NCBI GenBank assembly: GCA_963677175.2
Contig: CAXXES010000001.1
Location: forward strand, 372,001 to 436,000
Reading direction: 5' to 3'
Source: Sunxiuqinia sp963677175
Lineage (GTDB): Bacteria; Bacteroidota; Bacteroidia; Bacteroidales; Prolixibacteraceae
Length of the DNA: 64,000 nucleotides
The translations under genes were made by a program, and so were the position numbers. The notes under the pieces are model-generated. The model did not search any database and was not told where the DNA came from. It saw nothing but the letters and a program-made list of their open reading frames with translations. This document shows positions 35,601-44,760 of the stretch, piece after piece (within the stretch, counting starts at the first letter, position 1; each line of letters begins with the position of its first letter).

Positions 35601-38600
35601 CAATAACCCCGAGGGCCAATGGTTGTGCCGGGACACCTATTACATTCGGCATCACGGTAAATCCAAGGCCAAATATTCAAACTCCCACCAGCTCACAAGA
35701 GATCTGTTCAGGAGAAACAACCAACATCAGTTTATCCAGTAGTACTTTGGGTACAACATTTAATTGGATAGTGGCCGATGCGGGTGTTGTTACCGGGGCA
35801 AGTGACGGATCGGGCCCCTTAATTGGCCAAACGCTGGAAAACAAAACTAGCTCTATTTCATATGTAACTTACCAGATTACGGCGGAGGCTAGCGGTTGCG
35901 AGGGAGCCACTAGAAATTTCACCGTAACGGTACATCCCGAGGTAACTGCAAGCATCTCTGGAGGAACCACCATTTGCCAGAATGACCTCCCCTCCGACAT
36001 CACCTTTACCGCAAGCGGTGGATCGGCACCCTACACCTTTACCTACAATATAAATGGCGGGGCCAGCCAGCAGGTAATTTCAAGTCCCGGCAATTCCGTA
36101 ACTGTTAGTGTCCCCACTGATGCCGACGGGACTTTCAGCTACAACCTGGTGAGTGTATCCGGATCAACCAATTGCCCATATCCGCAATCTGCGGCCGAGA
36201 CAATCATTATTAATCCCCAACCAAGCTTAACCAGCTCTCTAAGCCCGCCGGGGATTTGCAGTAACGAAGCTTTTAATTACACGCCAACCAGCGATGTTGC
36301 CGGAACCACATTTGGTTGGACCCGTGCAGCAGTTGCAGGAATCAGCAATCCTACTTCATCAGGAACAGATAACCCGAATGAAACATTGATAAATACGACC
36401 ACCAGCCCTGTTGAAGTAACCTATACTTATACATTAACAGCCAATGGTTGCACAAATACCCAAGAGGTAAAAGTATTGGTAACACAATCTCCGGAACTGA
36501 CAAGCCCACCTGATGCAGGAAATATTTGTGGTGGAACTACTTTTACTTATACTCCTTCGAGTAACATAAATCCAGGAACTACCTTCTCCTGGTATAGAGA
36601 TGCCGATAGTTATGGAAACAGTGCAAACTCGGGCACGGGAAATATCAGCGAAATACTTTATAACAACGCAGCGAATCCTATTACCGTTTTTTATCATTAT
36701 ACATTAAGTTCAAACGGATGCGCCAATCCAACCGATTTCCTGGTGGATGTTGCCGTCACCCCCGCCCCCATTGTAAATGCCAATGCATCTGAAACAACCA
36801 TTTGCCCCGGGGAAAGTATCAACTTAACCTCATCTTCAAATATTACATCAGGCTTTAGTATATTGTGGACCACCGACACATCACCTTGGACTTCTACCGA
36901 AGCCAACCCAACCAATATTATTCCGGACGAAACCACCACTTATACCGTAACCTATACTGATCCCGTTACCGGATGCAGTGGAAACGAATCTGTCACCGTT
37001 AATGTACATCCAGCGCCTGATGCTACAATTCACGCCAACTATTGTGTGGCTTCCCCTAAAATCAGGTTGACCACTGGCTTATATGAATCTTATTATTGGC
37101 AACCGCTACCGCTGGGGGAAACAAACGGAAACCAATTTATTGACATCGACATTGCTGGCATTTATACCGTTACAGTTACCGATGCAAATGGGTGCAGCAG
37201 TACTTCTTCGATAAATGTTTCAAATGAATATATTACAAATGGTGATTTTTCATTGGGGAATGTTGGGTTTGTTACGCCTCCGTCTGGGGGCAATCAATAC
37301 CAGTATGTTGCCGATGATCCAAGTGTACAAGATGAGCTAAACCCTGAAGGGTTTTATGGTATTGGTACCAATGCCAATAATTACCACACCAATTTTTGGG
37401 GAGTTGACCATACTAGTGGAACCGGGAATTTTATGATTGTGAACGGGTTTCCTGGCTCACCTCAGCCTATCGTCTGGCAACAAACAATTAATAACCTCGA
37501 ACCAAATACAAATTATTATTTTTCAGCCTGGGCAATTAGTTTAAACAGTGCAGGCAATGATGCCCAGTTACGGTTCAGTATTAACGGAAATCAGTTAGGG
37601 ACCACTGCTGACCTCACAGAAATCCCGGGAGTAAGCAATAACACAAATCCCTGGCATAATGAAGGACGATTCTATGGTGTTTGGAATTCGGGAAGCAATA
37701 CATCTGCCGTATTATCAATTGTCGATTTACAAACAGCCACTGGTGGCAACGATTTTGGCATTGACGATATCTCCTTTGGAATCCTTGATCCTGCCCCAGC
37801 CGATATTGAACCCGCCAAAGGCTCCGATATTTGTAGTGGAGAAACCCTTTACCTCTATTCAAATGTTACCGATGGAAAAGAACCCATTACCTTTCTGTGG
37901 GAATTCCCCAACGGTCTCACCTCGACCGAAGAAAACCCGGTAATCCCAAATGCCGATGAAACCTACGAGGGCACATACACCTTAACCGTTACCGATTGGT
38001 ATGGTTGCGACATTGTCCCCCAAATGGTTGATGTAGTAGTACACCCCCAGCCAACCGTCGATGCCGGGGACGATCAATCAGCAGGGTGCTCAGCCAACAA
38101 TGCATTCAGTTTAAGCGGGACAATAGGGGGTTCAGCAAGTGCTGCAACATGGACAAGCAGTGGCACGGGAACTTTTGATGATGCCAATTTATTGACTACA
38201 ACCTATTATGCCAGCAACGAAGATATTATAGCAGGAACAGTCACCCTCACGCTTACAACAGACGATCCGGCTAGTTCTTGTTCCTCAGTAACTGATAATC
38301 TGACAATCTCAATCCATCCTTCGCCTGAAATTACATTGGACATTAACCATCCGCCCTGCCATGGGGAAAACGCAGGAAGTGCTACAGCAAATGTAACAAA
38401 TGGCACGGCACCTTTTTACTATTTATGGAGTGACGGACAAACAACCCAAACAGCTACAGACTTAACGGTAGGCCCCTACTCAGTTACCGTTACCGATGCC
38501 AATGGGTGTTCCGATACCGAAACATTTGACATTGTTGAACCTGATCCTTTGGACATCTTTCCGGCTTCTTTTGTACCACCAACCTGCTATGGAGGAGATG

Positions 38601-39781
38601 ACGGAACTGCAGTAATAAATGCTGTAGGTGGAACACCTCCTTATGTTTATCTATGGGATGCAGCAACCGGAAACCAGACAACCCAAACAGCCTATAACCT
38701 GCCAGTTGGGGTTTACCAGTTTACGGTTACCGATGCCAATGGGTGTAACATTACGACCGACTTTGTATTGGTTACCCAACCTCAACCAGAGGATTTAATA
38801 TGTCCGCCAGATCCCGATCCGGTGCAGGCTGACCCAGGTGGAACCACAGCAGCAGTAACGCTTCAAGATCCAACTTATAGCATCGCCTGCCATACAATAA
38901 GCTGGACAATGTCTGGTGCCACAGTTGTTTCGACACCGCAGCCGGGGGTTGTGCCATCACCTTATACTTTTAATGTCGGAACAACAACAGTCGAATATTC
39001 AACCATTAATGTGGCCGGTGATCCGCTGAACTGTACATTCGACGTTGTGGTTACTCCTAACGATCCGCCTGATATCAATTGTGTTGATCCACCATCAGTA
39101 TCGGCAACGGTTGACCAATGCTCTGCCCAACTAAGTATTTCGCTGCCCACAATAAATGCAGGGACAAACATCACCTGGAGTTGGATAATGACCGGTGCGA
39201 CCACGAGAACCGGCAACGGGGCCATTCCCAGCCCCTACACTTTTAATGTAGGCATAACCGAAATTGAATGGACAGCAACAAACATTGCGGGTACCGATGT
39301 TTGTACCCAAACCATTACGGTATCTGATGACCAGGACCCAACATTTACGCCACCCAATGATCTGGAAGAATGTGTCAGCAACATTATTACTGCCACCTAT
39401 AATCCATTAACTGTTGACATTAATCCCAACAGGCCCGAATATTACACCTTCCGCAGAAGTGACCTGCGCCTTGATCTGGACCCATTGACTTTTAATGATA
39501 ATTGCGCAATTGGTTGCGACTTTGAAATACGCTGGCGTATTGACTTTTCGGATGGCACCGCATGGCCATCTGTTGATCCGGCCACCTTTATACAAGGACA
39601 GCCATCGGCATATTTAACAACAAACAATATAGACATTCTTTTTCCTGGTGACCAGCCACCTTACGACGATAATTTGGTGCACACCATCACCTATTGGATT
39701 GCGGACTGTCATGGCAACCCATCGGCACCACGATTCACAACCATTACCATAAAACCAAGGCCAAATATTACAAAAATGTAA
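32630..39781 (+). CDS. Giant multidomain secreted adhesin (2383 residues) of a T9SS locus
   Basis: A signal peptide (to about residue 28) is followed by a beta-helix-like region rich in GGTL/GNF repeats (about 55-330), Ig/PKD-like domains, an MBG domain (about 680-750, ITYGDAEPTVTVQYSGF) and a YDG domain (KCYDGTATATLDG), then many PKD-like modules around ICSGET repeats. A lectin/CBM-like module near 1535-1720 starts YITNGDFSLGNVGF, two SprB repeats carry VTDANGC, and HYR/Ig-like domains end the chain. It resembles SprB-class surface adhesins. Unexpectedly, the C terminus (TITIKPRPNITKM) has no type A or B T9SS sorting domain. The downstream sorting-domain protein and SprF-like gene suggest a joint surface complex. 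Confidence 0.85.
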   Translation: MVLKNKILCGVLVVVVIVCLLQKETFSHTHPSSESFGKIALGGIFMHTSAPGEDLIVTTGQSITINTNTTYQSIVIESGGTLIINNGIMLTVTGDWTNNGTFDAGTGGIVEFSGSTSAIISGATAFEELIISKGSLTTTLTIADNAMVLSGGSLTLNSGRIQVPAGGSFSINPSNNLAIPSIAGFDVNGGTLTTGNFDITNEGLIRVSAGTANFGDNSNNSIQTQAGGAFQLSGGAVNVAGGLEVLDGTADISGGLITLNTVGHTSATLATLQLGTTAGLNMTNGTIIFQQPNSSGYLDVLIANGTGVKSMTGGTLQFGDMETTPTPIGFSINSEIPIPNIETYDYIDLELAHPLTITNQISYGTNSRLELNGHSIQIPATSIGTYSFPLTDNGALIPLTVQVTGGSGTGTLSVSTSVGKHSNNANLDNYLNRQWDIDIVGIAGLVYDINATYNPTTDIVGTESAIAAGAYGGSLPWQKFGPANTTSHAIAATGLTDGSMEISGITAAPPTVSVSASANPICSGESTTLIATASGDPTLTYAWSSDPTGTYPTTSALSVSPTVTTTYTVTVTDGNGFESSNTIIITVNELPAAPTAGTNNYTYDGTTRTAIATVPADIVVDWYTTETGMTSTNAPIATNVGTYSAWAEARHTTTGCISASRTEVILTINKAELTVAAIAPDITYGDAEPTVTVQYSGFTGGDDTTNLDDVSFALGTDYTQFDPVGTYNISIAIGTASDNNYNFTPLNTSTFEVGKRPLSPAVTAENKCYDGTATATLDGQTLNGVINNDDVSLVVSVANFDDTTDGTNKTVTATGLSLTGAGAGNYELSSNTASTTANIYPLPVPTLDGDFTVCSGDTGAIYTTESGMTDYDWSITGGTITSGGSSSEHSVTVTWGSAGTGSISINYTNSNGCTATSPIVQTITVNPTPTINSPGDRIYCMGEITPEIILTGSPGGVVFDISGGTAIGLSNQTGVTKIPSYTAITGSATITITPRANGCAGTPITFGITVNPRPNIQTPTSSQEICSGETTNISLSSSTLGTTFNWIVADAGVVTGASDGSGPLIGQTLENKTSSISYVTYQITAEASGCEGATRNFTVTVHPEVTASISGGTTICQNDLPSDITFTASGGSAPYTFTYNINGGASQQVISSPGNSVTVSVPTDADGTFSYNLVSVSGSTNCPYPQSAAETIIINPQPSLTSSLSPPGICSNEAFNYTPTSDVAGTTFGWTRAAVAGISNPTSSGTDNPNETLINTTTSPVEVTYTYTLTANGCTNTQEVKVLVTQSPELTSPPDAGNICGGTTFTYTPSSNINPGTTFSWYRDADSYGNSANSGTGNISEILYNNAANPITVFYHYTLSSNGCANPTDFLVDVAVTPAPIVNANASETTICPGESINLTSSSNITSGFSILWTTDTSPWTSTEANPTNIIPDETTTYTVTYTDPVTGCSGNESVTVNVHPAPDATIHANYCVASPKIRLTTGLYESYYWQPLPLGETNGNQFIDIDIAGIYTVTVTDANGCSSTSSINVSNEYITNGDFSLGNVGFVTPPSGGNQYQYVADDPSVQDELNPEGFYGIGTNANNYHTNFWGVDHTSGTGNFMIVNGFPGSPQPIVWQQTINNLEPNTNYYFSAWAISLNSAGNDAQLRFSINGNQLGTTADLTEIPGVSNNTNPWHNEGRFYGVWNSGSNTSAVLSIVDLQTATGGNDFGIDDISFGILDPAPADIEPAKGSDICSGETLYLYSNVTDGKEPITFLWEFPNGLTSTEENPVIPNADETYEGTYTLTVTDWYGCDIVPQMVDVVVHPQPTVDAGDDQSAGCSANNAFSLSGTIGGSASAATWTSSGTGTFDDANLLTTTYYASNEDIIAGTVTLTLTTDDPASSCSSVTDNLTISIHPSPEITLDINHPPCHGENAGSATANVTNGTAPFYYLWSDGQTTQTATDLTVGPYSVTVTDANGCSDTETFDIVEPDPLDIFPASFVPPTCYGGDDGTAVINAVGGTPPYVYLWDAATGNQTTQTAYNLPVGVYQFTVTDANGCNITTDFVLVTQPQPEDLICPPDPDPVQADPGGTTAAVTLQDPTYSIACHTISWTMSGATVVSTPQPGVVPSPYTFNVGTTTVEYSTINVAGDPLNCTFDVVVTPNDPPDINCVDPPSVSATVDQCSAQLSISLPTINAGTNITWSWIMTGATTRTGNGAIPSPYTFNVGITEIEWTATNIAGTDVCTQTITVSDDQDPTFTPPNDLEECVSNIITATYNPLTVDINPNRPEYYTFRRSDLRLDLDPLTFNDNCAIGCDFEIRWRIDFSDGTAWPSVDPATFIQGQPSAYLTTNNIDILFPGDQPPYDDNLVHTITYWIADCHGNPSAPRFTTITIKPRPNITKM

Positions 39782-39783
39782 AC

Positions 39784-40083
39784 ATGAACATAAAAATGAC
39801 AACATACGAACTTATTCCCGCACAGGAAAGCTCCTTAGCCCGGCCAACTTGTCCGGATGATCATGTGTCCGATTTGATAAACCTTAAACCAATGCCTATG
39901 AAAACAAGCAAGTGTCGGCAGCGAATAGCCAACCTGCAGCAGCAAACAAGCAAGTGTCGGCAGCGAATAGACAACCTGCAGCAGCGAACAGGCGACCTGA
40001 GGAAGCAAAAACCTAAAAGGGAAATGCAAACAGACAATAATCAATATCTAACGTCTACGGCCGGATGGCCGGAACATGATTAA
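39784..40083 (+). CDS. Possible 99-residue repeat-containing protein (doubtful)
   Basis: A frame begins 2 nt after the adhesin stop (MNIKMTTYELIPAQ). Its middle is two 14-residue repeats beginning TSKCRQRI, encoded by two almost identical 42-bp units at 39904-39987. No signal peptide or family is seen. Parts of the same DNA (ACAAGCAAGTGT) recur in the non-coding gap at 41501-41512, so this may be non-coding repeat DNA that happens to be open. The 84-nt gap to the next gene would fit an operon. Confidence 0.3.
   Translation: MNIKMTTYELIPAQESSLARPTCPDDHVSDLINLKPMPMKTSKCRQRIANLQQQTSKCRQRIDNLQQRTGDLRKQKPKREMQTDNNQYLTSTAGWPEHD
39904..39987 (+). repeat. Two tandem 42-bp repeats
   Basis: Unit 1 (39904-39945) and unit 2 (39946-39987) start ACAAGCAAGTGTCGGCAGCG and differ at only two positions. 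The 42-bp length keeps frame. The first 12 bases recur at 41501-41512. Confidence 0.75.
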
Positions 40084-40167
40084 CAAATATTAAAAACGAT
40101 GATCTGATAGTACCCGATCATCTTACAATCTAATAATTTATTAAAAAATGACTTAAATTTTTACATT

Positions 40168-41274
40168 ATGAAAAAGCAAATTTTATTTCTATCGTTTTTA
40201 GTGCTGGCAAGCTTTGCCGGGATGAAGGATGTTTTTGGACAAGCCGTAACATGGTCTGCTCCTCAAACTTTCTCTTGTACAAATGATGCTCTGCATCCAA
40301 TTGCGGGAAAGCCCTATACTTACGCTGCGAGTGTTAACGATCCCACTGGGGCTGGTGAATGGCGCTTCTGGGCCACGACTGACAATGATTTCATTGCGGA
40401 TAACGCCGGCACACCTGTATTCAATACCGGCACCGCACTGACAGTAGGTGCTAACCAATTAGTTGCAGCATCAGCAGATTATAATATTGAAATAGGAACA
40501 AGTGGGGCAAATACTGATGGTATAATTGAACTGACCTGGTCATCAACTATTCTTTCAAATACGGTGTATCAAACAACTCCCACATTTGTGGTAGCATATT
40601 ATATAAATGCTGCTGGATGTACTGACAATATCAAAGTGTGGGAGCTAGATCCAAAAAATGGTTTCATTGTTGACGTGATCGCCATGAATCCTGCTGACTT
40701 ACCCGGATCAATAAATGACTATGGTACTACTCCTCAAACATGCGTTGATGAAGTTGAATCAGCGCAATACGTAGTTGGTACTGGTATGCAATATAACTAT
40801 GGCGACAACCACTTATATTTTGAATTTGTTGCTGCCAACTTTACTGGCCACTGGATCCCTGAGTTTGCAGTGACGGGTGCAAATGCGGTACAAACACTCT
40901 CTTATGAGTACACATACGCAACTCCTGACACCTGGGGAACCACCCCACCTACCTGGTCTCCTCTTGTTTCTGGTACAACTCAAATCGCACCCGCAGCTAC
41001 AGTAACCGACATGACAGCGGGGGTTTCCGTTTTCGTAAGGGTCACTGTTGACCATGCGAATTATGAGAATACTGCAGGTCAAACATTGACCATGACCTTG
41101 GATGGTGTAAATGCTGATGGGGATTATGATGTCCGCAATGAGGACTGTACGTTACCAGATCCATTGGCTGCTGATGGTGCCGATATAGCAACGAGTATCA
41201 TTACTCCTCGCCCAACAATTACAGATCCAGCAATGCCAACACCTAACTTAATACCTGGAAACCAACAAAACTAA
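40168..41274 (+). CDS. Secreted protein of unknown function in the T9SS adhesin locus
   Basis: The 368 residues start with a good signal peptide (MKKQILFLSFLVLASFAGMKDVFGQ). The rest is beta-rich with many Thr, Asn and Gly, and a Cys-containing stretch (AAGCTDNIKVWELDPKNGF) that resembles the EEGCTNNLKVG segment of the next protein; the two are probably related PKD-like domains. No sorting domain is visible; it ends MPTPNLIPGNQQN. Position between the giant adhesin and the sorting-domain protein suggests a structural component of the same surface assembly. A GATGATC/GATCATC inverted repeat precedes it near 40098-40122. Confidence 0.75.
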   Translation: MKKQILFLSFLVLASFAGMKDVFGQAVTWSAPQTFSCTNDALHPIAGKPYTYAASVNDPTGAGEWRFWATTDNDFIADNAGTPVFNTGTALTVGANQLVAASADYNIEIGTSGANTDGIIELTWSSTILSNTVYQTTPTFVVAYYINAAGCTDNIKVWELDPKNGFIVDVIAMNPADLPGSINDYGTTPQTCVDEVESAQYVVGTGMQYNYGDNHLYFEFVAANFTGHWIPEFAVTGANAVQTLSYEYTYATPDTWGTTPPTWSPLVSGTTQIAPAATVTDMTAGVSVFVRVTVDHANYENTAGQTLTMTLDGVNADGDYDVRNEDCTLPDPLAADGADIATSIITPRPTITDPAMPTPNLIPGNQQN

Positions 41275-41557
41275 TCTGGAATAAATTGATTGCTTTTTCA
41301 TTCCACCTGCTCCCGATCCCAATTGCGGGGTCGGGAGAGGGTTAAGGGTGAGAGCGGGAAGGGAGAAAACAGTCGCAGTAGACAGAAAGCCCTGAGTGGC
41401 AAGCTGCCATTAGCTGGGAAGTCAGTTGCTGAAACCGACAGCGGTAAACTGAAAACGAACAACTGGATGAAGATAATGGAGAATGATAAATATACAATAA
41501 ACAAGCAAGTGTATGAGCAAACTCAAAACTGTAAACTGACAACTCGAAACTGATTAA
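41275..41557 (+). repeat. Non-coding spacer, homologous to the spacer at 42254-42520
   Basis: It shares with the next gap, in the same order: GGAGAAAACAGTCGCAGT, GCAGTAGACAGAA (there GCAGTAGGCAGAA), a GTTGCTGAAAC-like segment (there GTCGCTGAAAC), an AATGATRAATAT-CAATAA segment, and a final CTCGAAACT just before the start codon. The two spacers are probably duplicated copies. Confidence 0.6.
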
Positions 41558-42253
41558 GTGAAACGATCGATATACCATATCATCCGTCTGGCGCTGGCAA
41601 TTTTGCCAGTATTGCTGACTGTGGCTTCTGCTACAGCCCAGATGCGTACGGTATATCAGGGAGAAACGACCGAACTCAGCATTATTCAGGAAGGGAATGA
41701 CACCTACACCTGGGAGCTGTATAACGATCCAAATGTAAACTTTGCAACAGTTGATGGCAATGCTTTGCCGGATGAGGCGGAGTTTGTTGGTAGCAACACC
41801 GGCGCGATGGTGAACGTGCGCTGGCTAAAGGCCGGAGTCTATTTCTATCGGGTGCTGGCCGTAGATGAGGAAGGCTGTACCAACAACCTGAAAGTGGGTA
41901 GGCTCCAAGTGCTGGAAGATCCTCCAACAGCAGAGATGATTCTGTTTGAAAACGAGATCTGCATCAGCGATCCGGCCATTATCACCGTCACCTTAACTGG
42001 TCATCCGGCCTGGAGCTTTGTGCTGGAAGCCATAGGAGAAGATGATGTGATTGAAACAAAAGAGTATAAAAATATTGGGGAAGAAGATAGTCCTTATACA
42101 TACGAAATTCACGTCTCCCCTTATCAAACAACCACCTACCGGATAATCAAATTGAAAGACCGCTATGGAGAGAACCTGGAAGCATCGGATACCATCCAGC
42201 TCACTGTGCATCCAATACCGGTCAACTCAAGAATTTATCAGGTGGAGAATTAA
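41558..42253 (+). CDS. Secreted Ig/PKD-like protein of the T9SS adhesin locus
   Basis: The 231 residues start at a GTG (MKRSIYHIIRLALAILPVLLTVASATAQ) with a clear signal peptide. Two beta-sandwich-like domains follow; the first ends EEGCTNNLKVGRLQVLEDPP and the second begins ENEICISDPAIITVTLTGHPAW, matching the small conserved proteins often found beside PorP/SprF genes. It ends HPIPVNSRIYQVEN with no sorting signal. It probably cooperates with the flanking secreted proteins at the cell surface or periplasm. Confidence 0.78.
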   Translation: MKRSIYHIIRLALAILPVLLTVASATAQMRTVYQGETTELSIIQEGNDTYTWELYNDPNVNFATVDGNALPDEAEFVGSNTGAMVNVRWLKAGVYFYRVLAVDEEGCTNNLKVGRLQVLEDPPTAEMILFENEICISDPAIITVTLTGHPAWSFVLEAIGEDDVIETKEYKNIGEEDSPYTYEIHVSPYQTTTYRIIKLKDRYGENLEASDTIQLTVHPIPVNSRIYQVEN

Positions 42254-42520
42254 ATGAGGAAAGTATGAAGCAAGCACACGAAGGGACGAGGGTGAGACGA
42301 GGAGAGGGTGAGAGAGGGAGAGAAAATGTGAAGATGAGCATGCAAGAGGGGAGAAAACAGTCGCAGTGAATCTCTGTCGCAGTAGGCAGAATGCTGCAAG
42401 TAACAAGTAGCCAGTCGCTGAAACAAAATAAAAGAATAATGAATGATGAATATTCAATAATCAATATCGAATGAAGAAAAGAGAAACCATGCACGCAAAA
42501 CCCGAAACTCGAAACTAAAC
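42254..42520 (+). repeat. Non-coding spacer, second copy of the locus spacer repeat
   Basis: It is homologous to 41275-41557 (shared blocks listed there) and contains an extra GTCGCAGT copy near 42388. It ends CCCGAAACTCGAAACTAAAC directly before the ATG at 42521. Confidence 0.6.
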
Positions 42521-44698
42521 ATGAACAGGCTGAAATACATACTACTGATAACTTTACTGGCCGCGACCTTCGGGATTGCTGCACAGGAAAGCTATGTCAT
42601 TGATGAAGTATGTATTGGAGCCAAACGCACTTACCGGATCGATGGCGAAGCTGGCTCCACCTGGGTATGGAAACTGGAAGCCGCCAACGGAACGGAAATC
42701 AGCTTGAATAGCCCAACAGGCACTGATTTCGAATCGATCGACACCAATGGAAATCCGGTTTATGGAAGCGAAATCACCATTCCCTGGGATGTTGCCCCCG
42801 GAACATACAGCATCTCAACCGAACAAACCAGCTGGTTTGGCTGTAAAAACGACACGCTGGGAGCGGTCGAAGTCTTCTCAGCGCCGCTTGCTGATGCCGG
42901 CAGCGATCAGACCATTTGCTTCGGCGACTCGGTGCTGCTGAACACCGCAACAGCCAGCAATTACAACAGCCTGCTGTGGACGTCGAGCGGTGATGGCAGT
43001 TTTAATAATGTCAATCTGCTTCAACCGATTTACACCCCGGGTGCCGGGGATATTCAGGTCGAAACCATAACCTTGACCCTAACCGCTTACGGTCTGTCCG
43101 GCGGTTCAGGATGTGAGCCGGCAGTTTCTTCCATGACAATCACAATACTGCCCGAAAACCAACCACCGGTAGCCAATAGCGACGAGGCCACTACAAAACA
43201 CAACCAGCCCGTTGACATTCCGGTATTGGACAATGATACCGGTGGATCGCTGGACGCCAGCACCCTGGAAGTGATTACTTCACCGGAACATGGTACCTGG
43301 CTGGTGAACGATGACTATACGATCACTTACATTCCGGATGCGGGTTATGTTGGAACGGACCAGTTTACTTACCGGATTTTCAATAATGGCCTTCCATGCG
43401 GAGCCTTATCGGATGAGGCTGTGGTTACCATTACCATACAGGAGCCCAACCAGGCACCAATCGCCACGAATGATTTCTTTGCAAATGGTTGTTACACCAT
43501 TTTGGGCGACCTGCTCAACAATGATTCAGATCCAGATGGCGATGCCTTGCAGATCAGCACCACGCCAACCCTGGCTCCACAGCATGGAACCGTGACCCTG
43601 TACGATGACGGAACGTTCCAGTATGAATTCGTTCGCGGCACTGCCTTCACCGACAGCTTTAGCTACCGCGTATGCGATGTAAACCTGTTCCCTTTGTGCG
43701 ACGAAGCGATGGTGTATATCACAGTTTTTGAAGATTCGGATTGCGATGGCGTACCCAACGAAATTGATATTGACAAGGACAACGATGGTATTGTTGACTG
43801 GTTGGAAGGTGACGATACACTTGACACCGATGGCGACGGACTGCCAGACTACCTGGACATTGATGCCGATGATGATGGGATCCCCGATAACATTGAGGCA
43901 CAAGCCACCGGAAATCACCTCGACCCATGGGGGGTGGATGCCAATAACAATGGACTGGACGATGCCTACGAACAAGGTGGACACCTGGGCATCACCCCCG
44001 TTGACTCCGATGGAGATGGTATTCCCGACTTCCAGGATGCCGATTCGGACAATGACGGTGTGCCCGATGCGATTGAAGGCTATGACACTGGTGCCAAAGG
44101 AATTGCAGAAGTCAATCCGGGGTACTCCGATATTGATGGCGACGGACTGGATGACGCCTATGACAATTTCTTTGGCAGCTTCGACAACGACAAGCTGAAT
44201 AATCCGTTTGGAGCCAACCCTCATTTGCAGGATTTTGATGGCGATGGCATACCCGACTGGCGCGATACCGATGATGATGCCGACGGCATCCCAACCTTGC
44301 ATGAAGATTACAACAATAACAATATCTATTTCGACGATGATATGGATCAAGACGGCCACCCGGACTACCTGGATATTCAGGGCGACTGTACCATGTTTAT
44401 TCCGGAAGGCTTCTCTCCAAACGGAGACGGTATTCATGATTTCTTCCAGATCTATTGCATCGACAATTATCCAAACGCCACCTTAATGATCTTTGACCGA
44501 TGGGGTAAGAAATTGTACGAGCACGAGAAATACGGGAACCTCAACTACTGGGAAAGCTTTGAACAAGCGTGGTGGGATGGAACCCGCACCAATGAAGGAT
44601 CAGCAAGTATGGACCGGCTGCCGCCCGGAAACTACCTGTATGTCCTGATTCGGGGAGATGGAAACCGCGACAGTGGAACGGTTATGCTTTCTTATTAA
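42521..44698 (+). CDS. T9SS type B sorting-domain protein with calcium-binding repeats
   Basis: The 725 residues begin with a signal peptide (MNRLKYILLITLLAATFGIAAQ). PKD-like domains occupy about 25-215; two cadherin-like/Ig domains (PVANSDEATTKHNQPVDIPVL and PIATNDFFANGCYTILGDLL) run to about 405. A thrombospondin type 3-like calcium array of about 200 residues (DSDCDGVPNEIDIDKDNDGI, DTDGDGLPDYLDIDADDDG) follows. The last 100 residues are the gliding-motility-associated C-terminal (CHU_C/type B sorting) domain: FIPEGFSPNGDGIHDFF, MIFDRWGKKLYE, PPGNYLYVLI. It should be exported by T9SS and held at the surface with the SprF-like protein next door. Confidence 0.92.
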   Translation: MNRLKYILLITLLAATFGIAAQESYVIDEVCIGAKRTYRIDGEAGSTWVWKLEAANGTEISLNSPTGTDFESIDTNGNPVYGSEITIPWDVAPGTYSISTEQTSWFGCKNDTLGAVEVFSAPLADAGSDQTICFGDSVLLNTATASNYNSLLWTSSGDGSFNNVNLLQPIYTPGAGDIQVETITLTLTAYGLSGGSGCEPAVSSMTITILPENQPPVANSDEATTKHNQPVDIPVLDNDTGGSLDASTLEVITSPEHGTWLVNDDYTITYIPDAGYVGTDQFTYRIFNNGLPCGALSDEAVVTITIQEPNQAPIATNDFFANGCYTILGDLLNNDSDPDGDALQISTTPTLAPQHGTVTLYDDGTFQYEFVRGTAFTDSFSYRVCDVNLFPLCDEAMVYITVFEDSDCDGVPNEIDIDKDNDGIVDWLEGDDTLDTDGDGLPDYLDIDADDDGIPDNIEAQATGNHLDPWGVDANNNGLDDAYEQGGHLGITPVDSDGDGIPDFQDADSDNDGVPDAIEGYDTGAKGIAEVNPGYSDIDGDGLDDAYDNFFGSFDNDKLNNPFGANPHLQDFDGDGIPDWRDTDDDADGIPTLHEDYNNNNIYFDDDMDQDGHPDYLDIQGDCTMFIPEGFSPNGDGIHDFFQIYCIDNYPNATLMIFDRWGKKLYEHEKYGNLNYWESFEQAWWDGTRTNEGSASMDRLPPGNYLYVLIRGDGNRDSGTVMLSY

Positions 44699-44760
44699 AA
44701 ATGATTAATATCGTAACGGAGATGACACGAAGCAGAAAGACACATACAACAAACTCAAGC

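Noticed and set aside
43526..44437. 303-codon minus-strand frame opposite the calcium-repeat region
   Set aside because: It arises from the regular GAT/GAC-rich repeat codons of the thrombospondin-3-like array read in antisense.
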